This document shows positions 42,299 through 49,540 of a DNA stretch of 64,000 nt, in pieces (within the stretch, counting starts at the first letter, position 1; each line of letters opens with the position of its first letter). Source of the stretch: Anaerolineae bacterium (lineage in GTDB: Bacteria > Chloroflexota > Anaerolineae > Aggregatilineales > Aggregatilineaceae). Where the stretch lies: contig JAHDLB010000042.1 in the NCBI GenBank assembly GCA_018432315.1, forward strand, positions 89,037 through 153,036, read 5' to 3'. The notes under the pieces are model-generated. The model was not told the origin of the DNA. It searched no databases and saw nothing but the letters and a program-made list of their open reading frames with translations. The position numbers and the translations under genes are program-made.

Positions 42299-43284
42299 GC
42301 GGGGCGGGGCGCGGGGCCATCGGCGTCGATCTCGGCGGGACGAACGTGCGCGCGGCGCTGGTGCGCGACGACGGCGCGATCATCGGGTCGCTGCACCGCC
42401 CCGCCGCGTGGGACCCGGCCACTTACGCCAATCTCGAGGACAGCCTGGGCGTGCTGGTCAGCATGGTCGAGGAGCTGGCCCGTGCGCCGGAAGCCGCGGC
42501 CCTGGCGCTGGCCGGAATCGGCGTAGGCGTCACCGGGCAGATCAACCGGCGCGGCGAGTTCGTCGGCGGGAAGGGGCCGCGTGCCGCGTATCACGGCGCG
42601 GTGACCGTGCGCGACCTGCTCGGCGCGGCGTTCGAACTGCCGGTGTGGGTCGATAACGACTCCAAGGCGGCGACGTGGGGCGAATATCTTTATGGCGCGG
42701 GGCGCGGCGCGAACAGCGTGATCGGCCTCACGATCGGGACCGGCATCGGCGGCGGGATCGTGCTCGATGGGCGGTTGTTCCACGGCGCGATGGGGCTGGC
42801 CGGGCATCTCGGCTTCATGACCATCGACATGCACGGCCCGCGCGACGTCTGCGGCGTGGTGGGCCACCTCGAACGGTACGCGTCGGGGACGGGCATGGCC
42901 CGCGCCGCCCAGGACGCGCTGCGCGGCGGCGCCCAGAGCGCGATCCGCGATCTGGTTTCGGGGCAGGTCGAGCGGGTCACGGGCGAGACGGTGTTCACCG
43001 CGCTGCACCAGGGCGACTCTCTCGCGCAGTCCATCGTCGAGGAGGCGGCGCGCGCGCTGGGGTTGGGGATCGCCAGCCTGATTCACCTGTTCAACCCGGA
43101 CCGGGTGATCGTCGGGGGCGGCGTGGCCGAACAGGGCGCCGTGTTCCTCGACCCGGTGAGACGAATCGTGCGCGAACACACGCTGATCAACTTCGACCAG
43201 ACGCCTGTTCACGCGGCTGAGCTGGGGGATGCTGCGGGCGTTATTGGGGCTGCGGCGCTTTGCTGGCAGCCGTCCGCGCCTTGA
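42295..43284 (+). CDS. ROK-family sugar kinase (ManNAc/GlcNAc/glucose kinase-like) with altered zinc motif
   Basis: 329 residues. ATP-phosphate motif GVDLGGTNVRAALV, catalytic Asp in WVDNDSKAATWGEYLYG, and GLTIGTGIGGGIVLDG are standard ROK features. The ROK zinc region begins normally with GLAGHLGF but continues DVCGVVGHLERYASG, leaving one of the three cysteines of the CxCGxxGC pattern, so the structural zinc is probably lost or rebuilt. Coupled to nanE by a 4-nt overlap, it fits a NanK-like ManNAc kinase. Its 3' end overlaps the convergent FadR2 gene by 44 nt. Other hexosamines are possible substrates. Confidence 0.87.
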   Translation: MSGAGRGAIGVDLGGTNVRAALVRDDGAIIGSLHRPAAWDPATYANLEDSLGVLVSMVEELARAPEAAALALAGIGVGVTGQINRRGEFVGGKGPRAAYHGAVTVRDLLGAAFELPVWVDNDSKAATWGEYLYGAGRGANSVIGLTIGTGIGGGIVLDGRLFHGAMGLAGHLGFMTIDMHGPRDVCGVVGHLERYASGTGMARAAQDALRGGAQSAIRDLVSGQVERVTGETVFTALHQGDSLAQSIVEEAARALGLGIASLIHLFNPDRVIVGGGVAEQGAVFLDPVRRIVREHTLINFDQTPVHAAELGDAAGVIGAAALCWQPSAP

Positions 43285-43957
43285 TGATCCGCCGCAGTCC
43301 CTCGTAGGTGCCGACCAGTTCCTGCTTGGCGACCTCGGCATCACCACGCTTGACGGCCTCGACCACCGCGCGGTGGCGGTTGACGTTGTCGAGCTTCTTC
43401 TCGACGGTGGGGGGATCCTGCTCGAAGGTTTCGAACGCGATCCAGAACACCTCGAACAGCTTCAGCATGGTTTCGTTGCCCAGCGACCCGTAGAGCGTGC
43501 AGTGGAAATCCTCGTCGATCGCGGCGTCGTCGAAATCGCCCGCCCGCACCTGCGCTTCCCAGGTAGCGAGCAGGTCCTCGAGCCGGGCGATTGTTGCGGG
43601 GTCGATGATCTGCACGACGTCATCCATCACGGCAGATTCGAGCCACATCCGGATGTCGAGAAGTTCCCCTAACGACTTGGTATTGAACTCCAGGCCGTAC
43701 TCGAGCGTCTCGAGCACCGGATCCAGATTCCACTCGCGCACGAACAGGCCGTTGCCGTGCCGGGCCTCGATGATGCCCAGCGATTGCAGGGCTTTGACGG
43801 CTTCGCGGACAGAGCTGCGCCCGACGCCGAGATCGTCGGCGAGCTGGTTTTCCGACGGCAGCGGGTCGCCCGCGCGCAGCTTGTGCTTGATGATGTAGCT
43901 TTTGATGTAGTTACGGATAGTGTGGCTTAGCGCTGGGCCACGCAGTTTTTGCACCAT
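43241..43957 (-). CDS. FadR-type (GntR/FCD) regulator 2
   Basis: 238 residues. Winged helix with LPSENQLADDLGVGRSSVREAVKALQSLGII, then WNLDPVLETLEYGLEF and an all-helical FCD domain with DEDFHCTLYG and NRHRAVVEAVKRGD carrying the likely metal residues. The recognition helix is nearly identical to regulator 1 (33278-33976), which explains the identical operator cores. It is a monocistronic gene between the two halves of the pathway locus, converging with and overlapping the ROK kinase. Its own operator (43968-43979) lies 10 nt in front of the start codon, implying autoregulation. Confidence 0.91.
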   Translation of the reverse strand: MVQKLRGPALSHTIRNYIKSYIIKHKLRAGDPLPSENQLADDLGVGRSSVREAVKALQSLGIIEARHGNGLFVREWNLDPVLETLEYGLEFNTKSLGELLDIRMWLESAVMDDVVQIIDPATIARLEDLLATWEAQVRAGDFDDAAIDEDFHCTLYGSLGNETMLKLFEVFWIAFETFEQDPPTVEKKLDNVNRHRAVVEAVKRGDAEVAKQELVGTYEGLRRIIKARTAASKAPQPQ

Positions 43958-43967
43958 CTGTCGATCC

Positions 43968-43979
43968 TCAGATGTCTGA
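43968..43979. promoter_or_regulatory. FadR-type operator, site C (FadR2 promoter)
   Basis: TCAGATGTCTGA, identical in core to sites A, D and E. It lies between the FadR2 -10 box and start codon. Confidence 0.75.
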
Positions 43980-43990
43980 TCATAAGCTGT

Positions 43991-44019
43991 ATCTTAACCC
44001 CCCACCGTCGCGGTGTCAA
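43991..44019 (-). promoter_or_regulatory. Promoter of FadR2
   Basis: Read on the minus strand: TTGACA (44019-44014), 17-nt spacer, TAAGAT (43996-43991), 12 nt upstream of operator site C. Confidence 0.72.
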
Positions 44020-44025
44020 CCTCGC

Positions 44026-44054
44026 TTGACAAGCGGGACGGTGGCGCATACAAT
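44026..44054 (+). promoter_or_regulatory. Promoter of sulfatase 2 - FAD oxidoreductase 1
   Basis: TTGACA (44026-44031), 17-nt spacer, TACAAT (44049-44054), back to back with the FadR2 promoter. Operator site D begins 5 nt after the -10 box. Confidence 0.78.
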
Positions 44055-44058
44055 CATA

Positions 44059-44070
44059 TCAGATGTCTGA
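44059..44070. promoter_or_regulatory. FadR-type operator, site D (sulfatase 2 promoter)
   Basis: TCAGATGTCTGA, with the extended form continuing CATCT. It covers the expected transcription start of the sulfatase 2 operon, a repressor position. Confidence 0.76.
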
Positions 44071-44108
44071 CATCTCATAAAATACAGGTTACACCAAGAG
44101 CAAACCTT

Positions 44109-45560
44109 ATGACACCACCCAATATCCTCGTCATCCTCACCGACCAGCAGCGCATCGACACGGTCGGCGCCTACGGCAGCCCGATCTGCCGGACGCCGCA
44201 CCTCGACCGGTTCGCCCAAACCGCCGCTGTGTTCGACCAGGCGTACACCGTCTGCGCGCTGTGCAGCCCGGCCCGCGCCACGATCTACACCGGCCTGTAC
44301 CCGCACCATCACGGCATGGAGCGCAACGAGATCGAGTTCCGCGACGACGCGCGCCTGATCTCGCAGGATTTCCGCGACGCCGGGTACCAATGCGGCTTCG
44401 TGGGGAAGTGGCACTGCGGCGTCGAGAAGCTCCCGCGCGATTTCGGCTTCGACGGCATGAGCGTGCCCGGCTATGGCAACGCCCGCAAGACGCCGGAATA
44501 CCAGGCGTACCTGGCCCGCGCCGGGCTGGAACCCGCCAGCGTGGAGCCGGAAGGCGCGGGGTGGTCCAACAACACCGTGCTGATGGGCAAGATGGGCGGG
44601 CCGGTGGAAGCGTCGGTCCCTTACTTCCTGGCCGAAGAAACGATCGCCATGCTGCGGCGCTACCGGGATGCCGGGCAGCCGTTCCTGATCTTCCTGAATT
44701 TCTGGGGGCCGCACGCGCCCTATCTGCCATCCGAGCCGTACGCGTCGATGTACGACCCGGCGGCGATCCCGCCGTGGCCCAATTTCGGTGACACGTTCGA
44801 GGGCAAGCCGGTCGCCCAGCGCCGCTACCGGGACGCGTTCTACGGCGAGGGGAACCCGGTACGCTCATGGGAGGAGTGGGCGGCCTGGGTGGCGCGCTAC
44901 TTCGGCTTCGTGACGCAGATCGACGCGCAGATCGGGCGCGTGGTGGCGGCGCTCGACGCGCTGGAACTGGCCGCGAGCACCGCCGTGCTGTTCAGCACGG
45001 ATCACGGCGAGCACGCCGGGGCGCATGGCGGCGTGCACGACAAAGAAATGCTGATGTACCAGGAGACGTATCACATTCCCTTTATGCTGCGACTGCCGGG
45101 GCAGGACGCGCCGCACCGCGTCGCCGGCCCGATCAGCAACCTGGACATCGCGCCCACGCTGCTGGACCTGGCCGGGATCCCGCCCGCCCGCCCGCTGGAC
45201 GGGCTGAGCCTGCTGCCGCTGCTGCGCGGCGAGCCGCAGCAGGAGCGTGACGGCGAGGTGCTGTGCATGTTCAACGGGCATCACGTCCTCTACCAGTCGC
45301 GGATGATCACCGACGGCGCGATCAAGTACGTATTCAACCCGACCGATCACGACGAGCTGTACGACCTGCGCGCCGACCCCTGGGAGCTGCACAACCAGGT
45401 CGACAACCCGGCCTACGCGGGCCGGCTGCGCGCCCTGCGCGCGCGGATGGAGGCGCGGCTCGCGGCGGCGGGGGATACGCAGGTGCACAAATACTTCCGC
45501 GATCTCTTCGCGCCGCGCCCCCCGGCCCGCCCGGAAAACTTCACCCCCTACCGGGACTGA
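44109..45560 (+). CDS. Type I sulfatase 2, cytoplasmic
   Basis: 483 residues. NILVILTDQQRIDTVGAYG supplies metal ligands, the formylglycine signature is the full CSPARATIYTG with Cys52, then FVGKWHCG and FSTDHGEHAGAHG. No signal peptide or membrane helix. It is only moderately similar to sulfatase 1 (38846-40339), so the pair may act on different sulfate positions or different intermediates. The start at ATG 44109 begins directly at the first strand; an in-frame upstream extension runs through the promoter and operator. It is followed after 24 nt by an FAD oxidoreductase gene and is under FadR-type operator site D. Confidence 0.91.
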   Translation: MTPPNILVILTDQQRIDTVGAYGSPICRTPHLDRFAQTAAVFDQAYTVCALCSPARATIYTGLYPHHHGMERNEIEFRDDARLISQDFRDAGYQCGFVGKWHCGVEKLPRDFGFDGMSVPGYGNARKTPEYQAYLARAGLEPASVEPEGAGWSNNTVLMGKMGGPVEASVPYFLAEETIAMLRRYRDAGQPFLIFLNFWGPHAPYLPSEPYASMYDPAAIPPWPNFGDTFEGKPVAQRRYRDAFYGEGNPVRSWEEWAAWVARYFGFVTQIDAQIGRVVAALDALELAASTAVLFSTDHGEHAGAHGGVHDKEMLMYQETYHIPFMLRLPGQDAPHRVAGPISNLDIAPTLLDLAGIPPARPLDGLSLLPLLRGEPQQERDGEVLCMFNGHHVLYQSRMITDGAIKYVFNPTDHDELYDLRADPWELHNQVDNPAYAGRLRALRARMEARLAAAGDTQVHKYFRDLFAPRPPARPENFTPYRD

Positions 45561-45584
45561 GCGCCGGAGAAAGGACGATCCATC

Positions 45585-46898
45585 ATGCCAACCCAACATG
45601 CGACGCCGGAATGGTACGCGAGCGCGGTCAGGCCGCTGTGGTCTTCGGATGTGCTGGTGGTCGGTGGTGGCCCGGCGGGCGTGGTCGCCGCGCTGGCCGC
45701 CGCGCGGGCGGGCGCCTCGGTGACGCTGGTCGAGCGCTACGGCTTCCTGGGCGGCAACAGCACGCAGGTGCTCGACCGGTTTTGCGGGTTCTTCACGCCG
45801 GGCAGCGATCCGCAGAAGGTCGTGGGCGGCATCCCGGACGACGTGATCGGCGAGTTGTTCCGCCTCCGCGCGGCGGATTACCACATGTGCCCCTACAGCG
45901 ACGCGCAGCTCATCACGTATAATCCTGAGGTGCTCAAGATCGTTTGGGAGCGCATGGCGCAGGACGCCGGCGTGAGCCTGCTGGCCCACACCCAGGTGAT
46001 CGACGTGCTGCGCGACGGCGACCGCGTGACGGGTGTCGTGGCGGCGAGCCGGGGCGGTCTGGTCAACCTGCGCGCGGCGGCGATCATCGATGCGTCGGGC
46101 GATGCCGAGGTCGCGGCGCGCGCCGGGGTGCCCTACGAGGGCATCGAAGCGGGCGCCGTCCAGGCGCTGACCACGACCTTCAAGCTGATCAACGTGGACA
46201 CGGAGCGGGCGCGGCAGGTTGCGCCGGGGGAGCTGCACGCCATGATGGCCGCCGCCCACCAGCGGGGCGACTACGACCTGCCGCGCCACGGCGGCAGCGC
46301 CAGCCTGACCAGCACGCCCGGCGTCATCGCGACCAATCTCACGCGGATCACCGGGGTAGACGTCACCGACTCCGCCCAGCTCACCGCCGCGGAGATCGAG
46401 GGGCGGCGGCAGGCGCTGGAGTACGTCCGCTTCCTCAAGGAACAGGTGCCCGGTTACGAACGGGCCGTGCTGGGCAGCCTGAACACCCAAATCGGCATCC
46501 GCGAGAGCCGGCGCATCGTGGGCGAGTACCGGCTGACGCGCGACGACATCGTGCGCCGCAGGGCGTTCGACGACGTGATCGCCCGGTGTGCGTGGCCGAT
46601 CGAGGATCACCACGCCAGCCCTGACACGCGATGGGAGCGCGTCGCGGACGGCGAGCCGTTCGACATCCCGTACCGCTGCTTGCTGCCGCAGCGGGTGACC
46701 GGGCTGCTGGTGGCCGGGCGCTGCCTGTCGGCGGATCACGACGCGCACGCCTCGGTGCGTGTGATGGCCCAGTGCATGGCGATGGGCCAGGCTGCCGGGG
46801 CGGCGGCGGCGCTGGCCGCGGGGCGGGGCATCCTCCCGCGCGAGGTGCCGGTCAGCGAGCTTCAGGACCGGATTCGCGCGTGGGGCGCGCTGATCTAG
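45585..46898 (+). CDS. FAD-dependent oxidoreductase 1 (FAD_oxidored family)
   Basis: 437 residues. DVLVVGGGPAGVVAALAAARAGASVTLVER is the FAD-binding beta-alpha-beta unit, followed by GFLGGNSTQ. Mid-protein IIDASGDAEVAARAG and the later GIRESRRIVGEYRL and DIPYRCLLPQRVTGLLVAGRCLSADHDA ... CMAMGQAAGAAAALA are typical of the PF12831 group often linked to sugar and sulfatase clusters. No signal peptide. AAAGGA precedes ATG 45585. It probably oxidises or reduces an intermediate of the imported sugar. A homologue follows at 46993-48375; they share the arrangement but differ in substrate-contact regions. Confidence 0.86.
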   Translation: MPTQHATPEWYASAVRPLWSSDVLVVGGGPAGVVAALAAARAGASVTLVERYGFLGGNSTQVLDRFCGFFTPGSDPQKVVGGIPDDVIGELFRLRAADYHMCPYSDAQLITYNPEVLKIVWERMAQDAGVSLLAHTQVIDVLRDGDRVTGVVAASRGGLVNLRAAAIIDASGDAEVAARAGVPYEGIEAGAVQALTTTFKLINVDTERARQVAPGELHAMMAAAHQRGDYDLPRHGGSASLTSTPGVIATNLTRITGVDVTDSAQLTAAEIEGRRQALEYVRFLKEQVPGYERAVLGSLNTQIGIRESRRIVGEYRLTRDDIVRRRAFDDVIARCAWPIEDHHASPDTRWERVADGEPFDIPYRCLLPQRVTGLLVAGRCLSADHDAHASVRVMAQCMAMGQAAGAAAALAAGRGILPREVPVSELQDRIRAWGALI

Positions 46899-46917
46899 CC
46901 GCGTTTTCCCGCGCCGA

Positions 46918-46946
46918 TTGACTTCCGCCGGCGGTTGATCTACAAT
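46918..46946 (+). promoter_or_regulatory. Promoter of the FAD oxidoreductase 2 - glycyl radical enzyme operon
   Basis: TTGACT (46918-46923), 17-nt spacer, TACAAT (46941-46946), starting 20 nt after the stop codon of oxidoreductase 1. Operator site E follows 13 nt after the -10 box. Confidence 0.76.
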
Positions 46947-46959
46947 TTGTATTAAGATA

Positions 46960-46971
46960 TCAGACATCTGA
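46960..46971. promoter_or_regulatory. FadR-type operator, site E
   Basis: TCAGACATCTGA, the reverse complement of the core at sites A, C and D. On the opposite strand it shares 18 identical bases (TTCAGATGTCTGATATCT) with site A, far beyond the core. Confidence 0.78.
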
Positions 46972-46992
46972 ACACAACGGAGAGCGGCCCGT

Positions 46993-48375
46993 ATGTCCGA
47001 ACGCCTCACCTTCGACGCCCCCCTCATCGCGGATGTAGAAGTCCTGGTCTGCGGCGGCGGGCCCGCCGGGATCGGCGCGGCGCTGGCCGCGGCACGCCAG
47101 GGCGCCCGCACGATGATCATCGAGCAGCAGGGCTGCCTGGGGGGCGTGGCCACCAGCAGCCTGATCGGCACGTGGTTCGGCAGCTATTCGCGCGACGGTC
47201 GCTTTCCGGTGATCGAGGGCATCTTCAAAGAGATCGTCGACCGGCTGGTGGCCGAGGGCGCGGCCATGCCGCCGACCAACGATCTGGCCGGCGGCTCGGC
47301 CTACAGCGGGTACGCGCCCTGGCACCGGGGCACCGTGCCGTTCGAGTTCGAGGCGGCCAAACGCCTGTTCGACTCGCTGGTGCTGGACGCGGGAATCGCG
47401 CTGCGCTATTTCACGACGGCGCTGTATCCCAAGATCGAGGATGGGCGCATCGCGGGCATGTTCGTCGCGTCCAAGAGCGGGATCGAGTACATTCGCGCGC
47501 AGACGGTCGTGGACGCGACCGGCGACGCCGACGTTGCGTATCGCGCCGAGTGCCCGATGCTGATCGGCCTGGAAGAGGAAGGCCACCGTGGCTGGATGTC
47601 GCCCGGCGCGATGTCGTTCGTGCTGGAAGATGTGGACGCGCAGGCCTACGGTGATTACTGCCGGGCCGGGGACTACCGCTTCCGCGAGCTGATCGGCAGG
47701 CTGCGCGAGCAGGGCGAATGGCCGTTCACCGACAACATCTTCATCGCGTTCGAGCTGCCCAACCCCAAGCAGTATTACGTCAAGGTCAGCCCGACGACTC
47801 ACGAGCAGGGCTTCGATGGCACCGACCCGGACGTGCTGACGCTGGGCATGACGAAGGGACGGGAGGCCGTCCAGACCATGCTCGACGTGCTGCGCAAGCA
47901 CTTCCCCGGCTTTGCCAACGCCCGCCTGACGCAGACCGCGCCGGTGATCGGCGTGCGCAACACCCGGCGCATCGTCGGCGAGTACCAGGTGTCGGTGGGC
48001 GACGTGCGCGATGGCCGCCATTTCGAGGACACCATCGCGCTGACCGGCTATCACTGGGACATGGCGACGCCAGGGACCGAACAGCGGCTGCTGCACAAGG
48101 TCGAGATCGCCTTGCCTTACGCCGAGATCCCCTACCGGTGCATCGTCCCGCGCGGGATCGACAACCTGCTGGCGCCGGGCCGCGCGATCTCGGCGGAATG
48201 GGACGTGCTGGGGCCGTTCCGCATCATGCCCGCTGCCTTCGCGATGGGCCAGGGCGCGGGCACTGCCGCCGCCATGGCAGCGCACAGCGGCGCGGCGATG
48301 CGCGAGGTCGATGTCGCGGCGCTGCGCGACCGGCTGCGCGGCCAGGGCGCGATCGTTGATGGGCCGGAGGCATAG
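46993..48375 (+). CDS. FAD-dependent oxidoreductase 2 (FAD_oxidored family)
   Basis: 460 residues. VLVCGGGPAGIGAALAAARQGARTMIIEQ is the FAD-binding unit, followed by GCLGGVATSSLIG. Later VVDATGDADVAYRAE, GVRNTRRIVGEYQVS and EIPYRCIVPRGIDNLLAPGRAISAEWDV with AMGQGAGTAAAMAA match oxidoreductase 1 in order. A GAGAGCGG purine stretch precedes ATG 46993. It has its own promoter and operator (site E) and is the first gene of the operon that continues to the URO-D-like protein, lyase 2 and the glycyl radical enzyme. Soluble; substrate unknown. Confidence 0.86.
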   Translation: MSERLTFDAPLIADVEVLVCGGGPAGIGAALAAARQGARTMIIEQQGCLGGVATSSLIGTWFGSYSRDGRFPVIEGIFKEIVDRLVAEGAAMPPTNDLAGGSAYSGYAPWHRGTVPFEFEAAKRLFDSLVLDAGIALRYFTTALYPKIEDGRIAGMFVASKSGIEYIRAQTVVDATGDADVAYRAECPMLIGLEEEGHRGWMSPGAMSFVLEDVDAQAYGDYCRAGDYRFRELIGRLREQGEWPFTDNIFIAFELPNPKQYYVKVSPTTHEQGFDGTDPDVLTLGMTKGREAVQTMLDVLRKHFPGFANARLTQTAPVIGVRNTRRIVGEYQVSVGDVRDGRHFEDTIALTGYHWDMATPGTEQRLLHKVEIALPYAEIPYRCIVPRGIDNLLAPGRAISAEWDVLGPFRIMPAAFAMGQGAGTAAAMAAHSGAAMREVDVAALRDRLRGQGAIVDGPEA

Positions 48376-48388
48376 GCACCGCCATGAT

Positions 48389-48400
48389 ATGCTATAGCAT
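48389..48400. promoter_or_regulatory. Perfect 12-bp palindrome upstream of the URO-D-like gene
   Basis: ATGCTATAGCAT in the 40-nt gap between oxidoreductase 2 and the URO-D-like gene. No good -35 box accompanies it. It may be an operator or an RNA processing site; chance is possible. Confidence 0.3.
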
Positions 48401-48415
48401 TCGGTTGGGGACGCG

Positions 48416-49525
48416 ATGAACTCACGTGAGCGGATCAAGACGCTGCTGGCCTTCCGCGAGCCGGACCGCATCGGCAAGACGGACGCCTATTGGGAAGACA
48501 CACTCGCGCGCTGGCACGAGGAAGGGCTGCCGCGCGAAGTCGATGTCAGGGATTATTTCGCGCTCGACATCGAGCCGATCTTCCTCGACGCGTCGCTGCG
48601 GATGCCCGAAAAGCTGCTCGAGGACACCGCCGAGTACACCGTCCGCGAGGACAAGCTCGGCTACACGGCCAAGCAGTGGAAGGGCAAGTCGGGCGCGCTG
48701 GGCTACCTGGTGCACGCCGTCACGTGCCGCGAGGACTGGGACCGGCTGAAAGGCCGGCTGGCGGTGGACTTCGGCGGCACCAGCCGGATTCACACGGTTT
48801 CGTACTTCGAGCCGTTCGTGCGCTACCCGACCTGGGCCGAGATGGGCGCGGCGTTCCGCGCGCTGCTCGCCAAAGAGCGCTACCTGCTGCTGCACGTTTA
48901 CGGTCCCTGGGAGGCGACGTGGCGCAAGCACGGCTTCGACCGCGCGCTGATGAACCTGGTGTTGGAGCCGGAGTTGATCGCGGAGATGTGCGAGGCGCAC
49001 GTCGATCTCGTGATCGGGACGCTGGAGCGGGCGCGCGAGGAGGGGATCGTGCCAGATGGCCTGTTCCTGGTAGAGGACCTGGGCATGAGCACCGGCCCGA
49101 TGTTCTCGCCACGCGCCTACGACCGGATCGTGTTTCCGGCTCACCAGCGCCTGGGCGACTACCTGCACCGGCGCGGCATCACGTACTTCGTGCACAGCGA
49201 CGGCGACATCCGGGCGTTGATCCCCCGCCTGATCGACGCCGGGGTGCAGGTGTTGCAGCCGCTGGAGGCCAGGAGCCGGCTCGACGTGCGCGAGCTGAAA
49301 GCCCAATACGGGCGCGATCTGGTGTTCTTCGGCAACATCGACGTCGGCAAGATGGCGGTATCCCGGGCCGAGCTGGAAGAAGAAGTGCGCAGCAAACTGG
49401 AAGTGGCGATGCGCGGTGGCGGCTATATTTATCATTCCGATCACTCGGTGCCGCCCACCGTCAGCTTCGAAAATTACCTGTTTTTGATGGACCTACTGAA
49501 TCGATACGGTTCCTACGGACCGTAG
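48416..49525 (+). CDS. URO-D-like (uroporphyrinogen decarboxylase family) protein
   Basis: 369 residues, TIM barrel. The start MNSRERIKTLLAFREPDRIGK is the usual non-HemE URO-D opening; later YFVHSDGDIRALIPRLIDAGVQVLQPLEARS and FFGNIDVGKMA match the group. It lacks a clear HemE active-site pattern, so haem synthesis is unlikely. Members near corrinoid proteins are methyltransferases, but no corrinoid protein is encoded here, and the role is open. It lies between FAD oxidoreductase 2 and lyase 2 and is likely translationally linked to the latter through a hairpin over its stop codon. A partial homologue lies at the left edge of the window. Confidence 0.85.
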   Translation: MNSRERIKTLLAFREPDRIGKTDAYWEDTLARWHEEGLPREVDVRDYFALDIEPIFLDASLRMPEKLLEDTAEYTVREDKLGYTAKQWKGKSGALGYLVHAVTCREDWDRLKGRLAVDFGGTSRIHTVSYFEPFVRYPTWAEMGAAFRALLAKERYLLLHVYGPWEATWRKHGFDRALMNLVLEPELIAEMCEAHVDLVIGTLERAREEGIVPDGLFLVEDLGMSTGPMFSPRAYDRIVFPAHQRLGDYLHRRGITYFVHSDGDIRALIPRLIDAGVQVLQPLEARSRLDVRELKAQYGRDLVFFGNIDVGKMAVSRAELEEEVRSKLEVAMRGGGYIYHSDHSVPPTVSFENYLFLMDLLNRYGSYGP

Positions 49526-49527
49526 GA
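49511..49527 (+). promoter_or_regulatory. Hairpin over the URO-D stop codon and lyase 2 ribosome-binding site
   Basis: TCCTACGGACCGTAGGA, a 7-bp RNA stem with a 3-nt loop (8-bp perfect dyad in DNA). It pairs with the AGGA part of the AGGAGG ribosome-binding site (49524-49529) of the next gene and contains the TAG stop of the URO-D gene. Ribosomes finishing the first gene would open it, giving translational coupling. Confidence 0.55.
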
Positions 49528-49540
49528 GGACATAAACCTG

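Noticed and set aside
48416..49525. Calling the URO-D-like protein HemE of haem synthesis
   Set aside because: It sits in a catabolic regulon with no haem genes and its sequence fits the divergent URO-D group.
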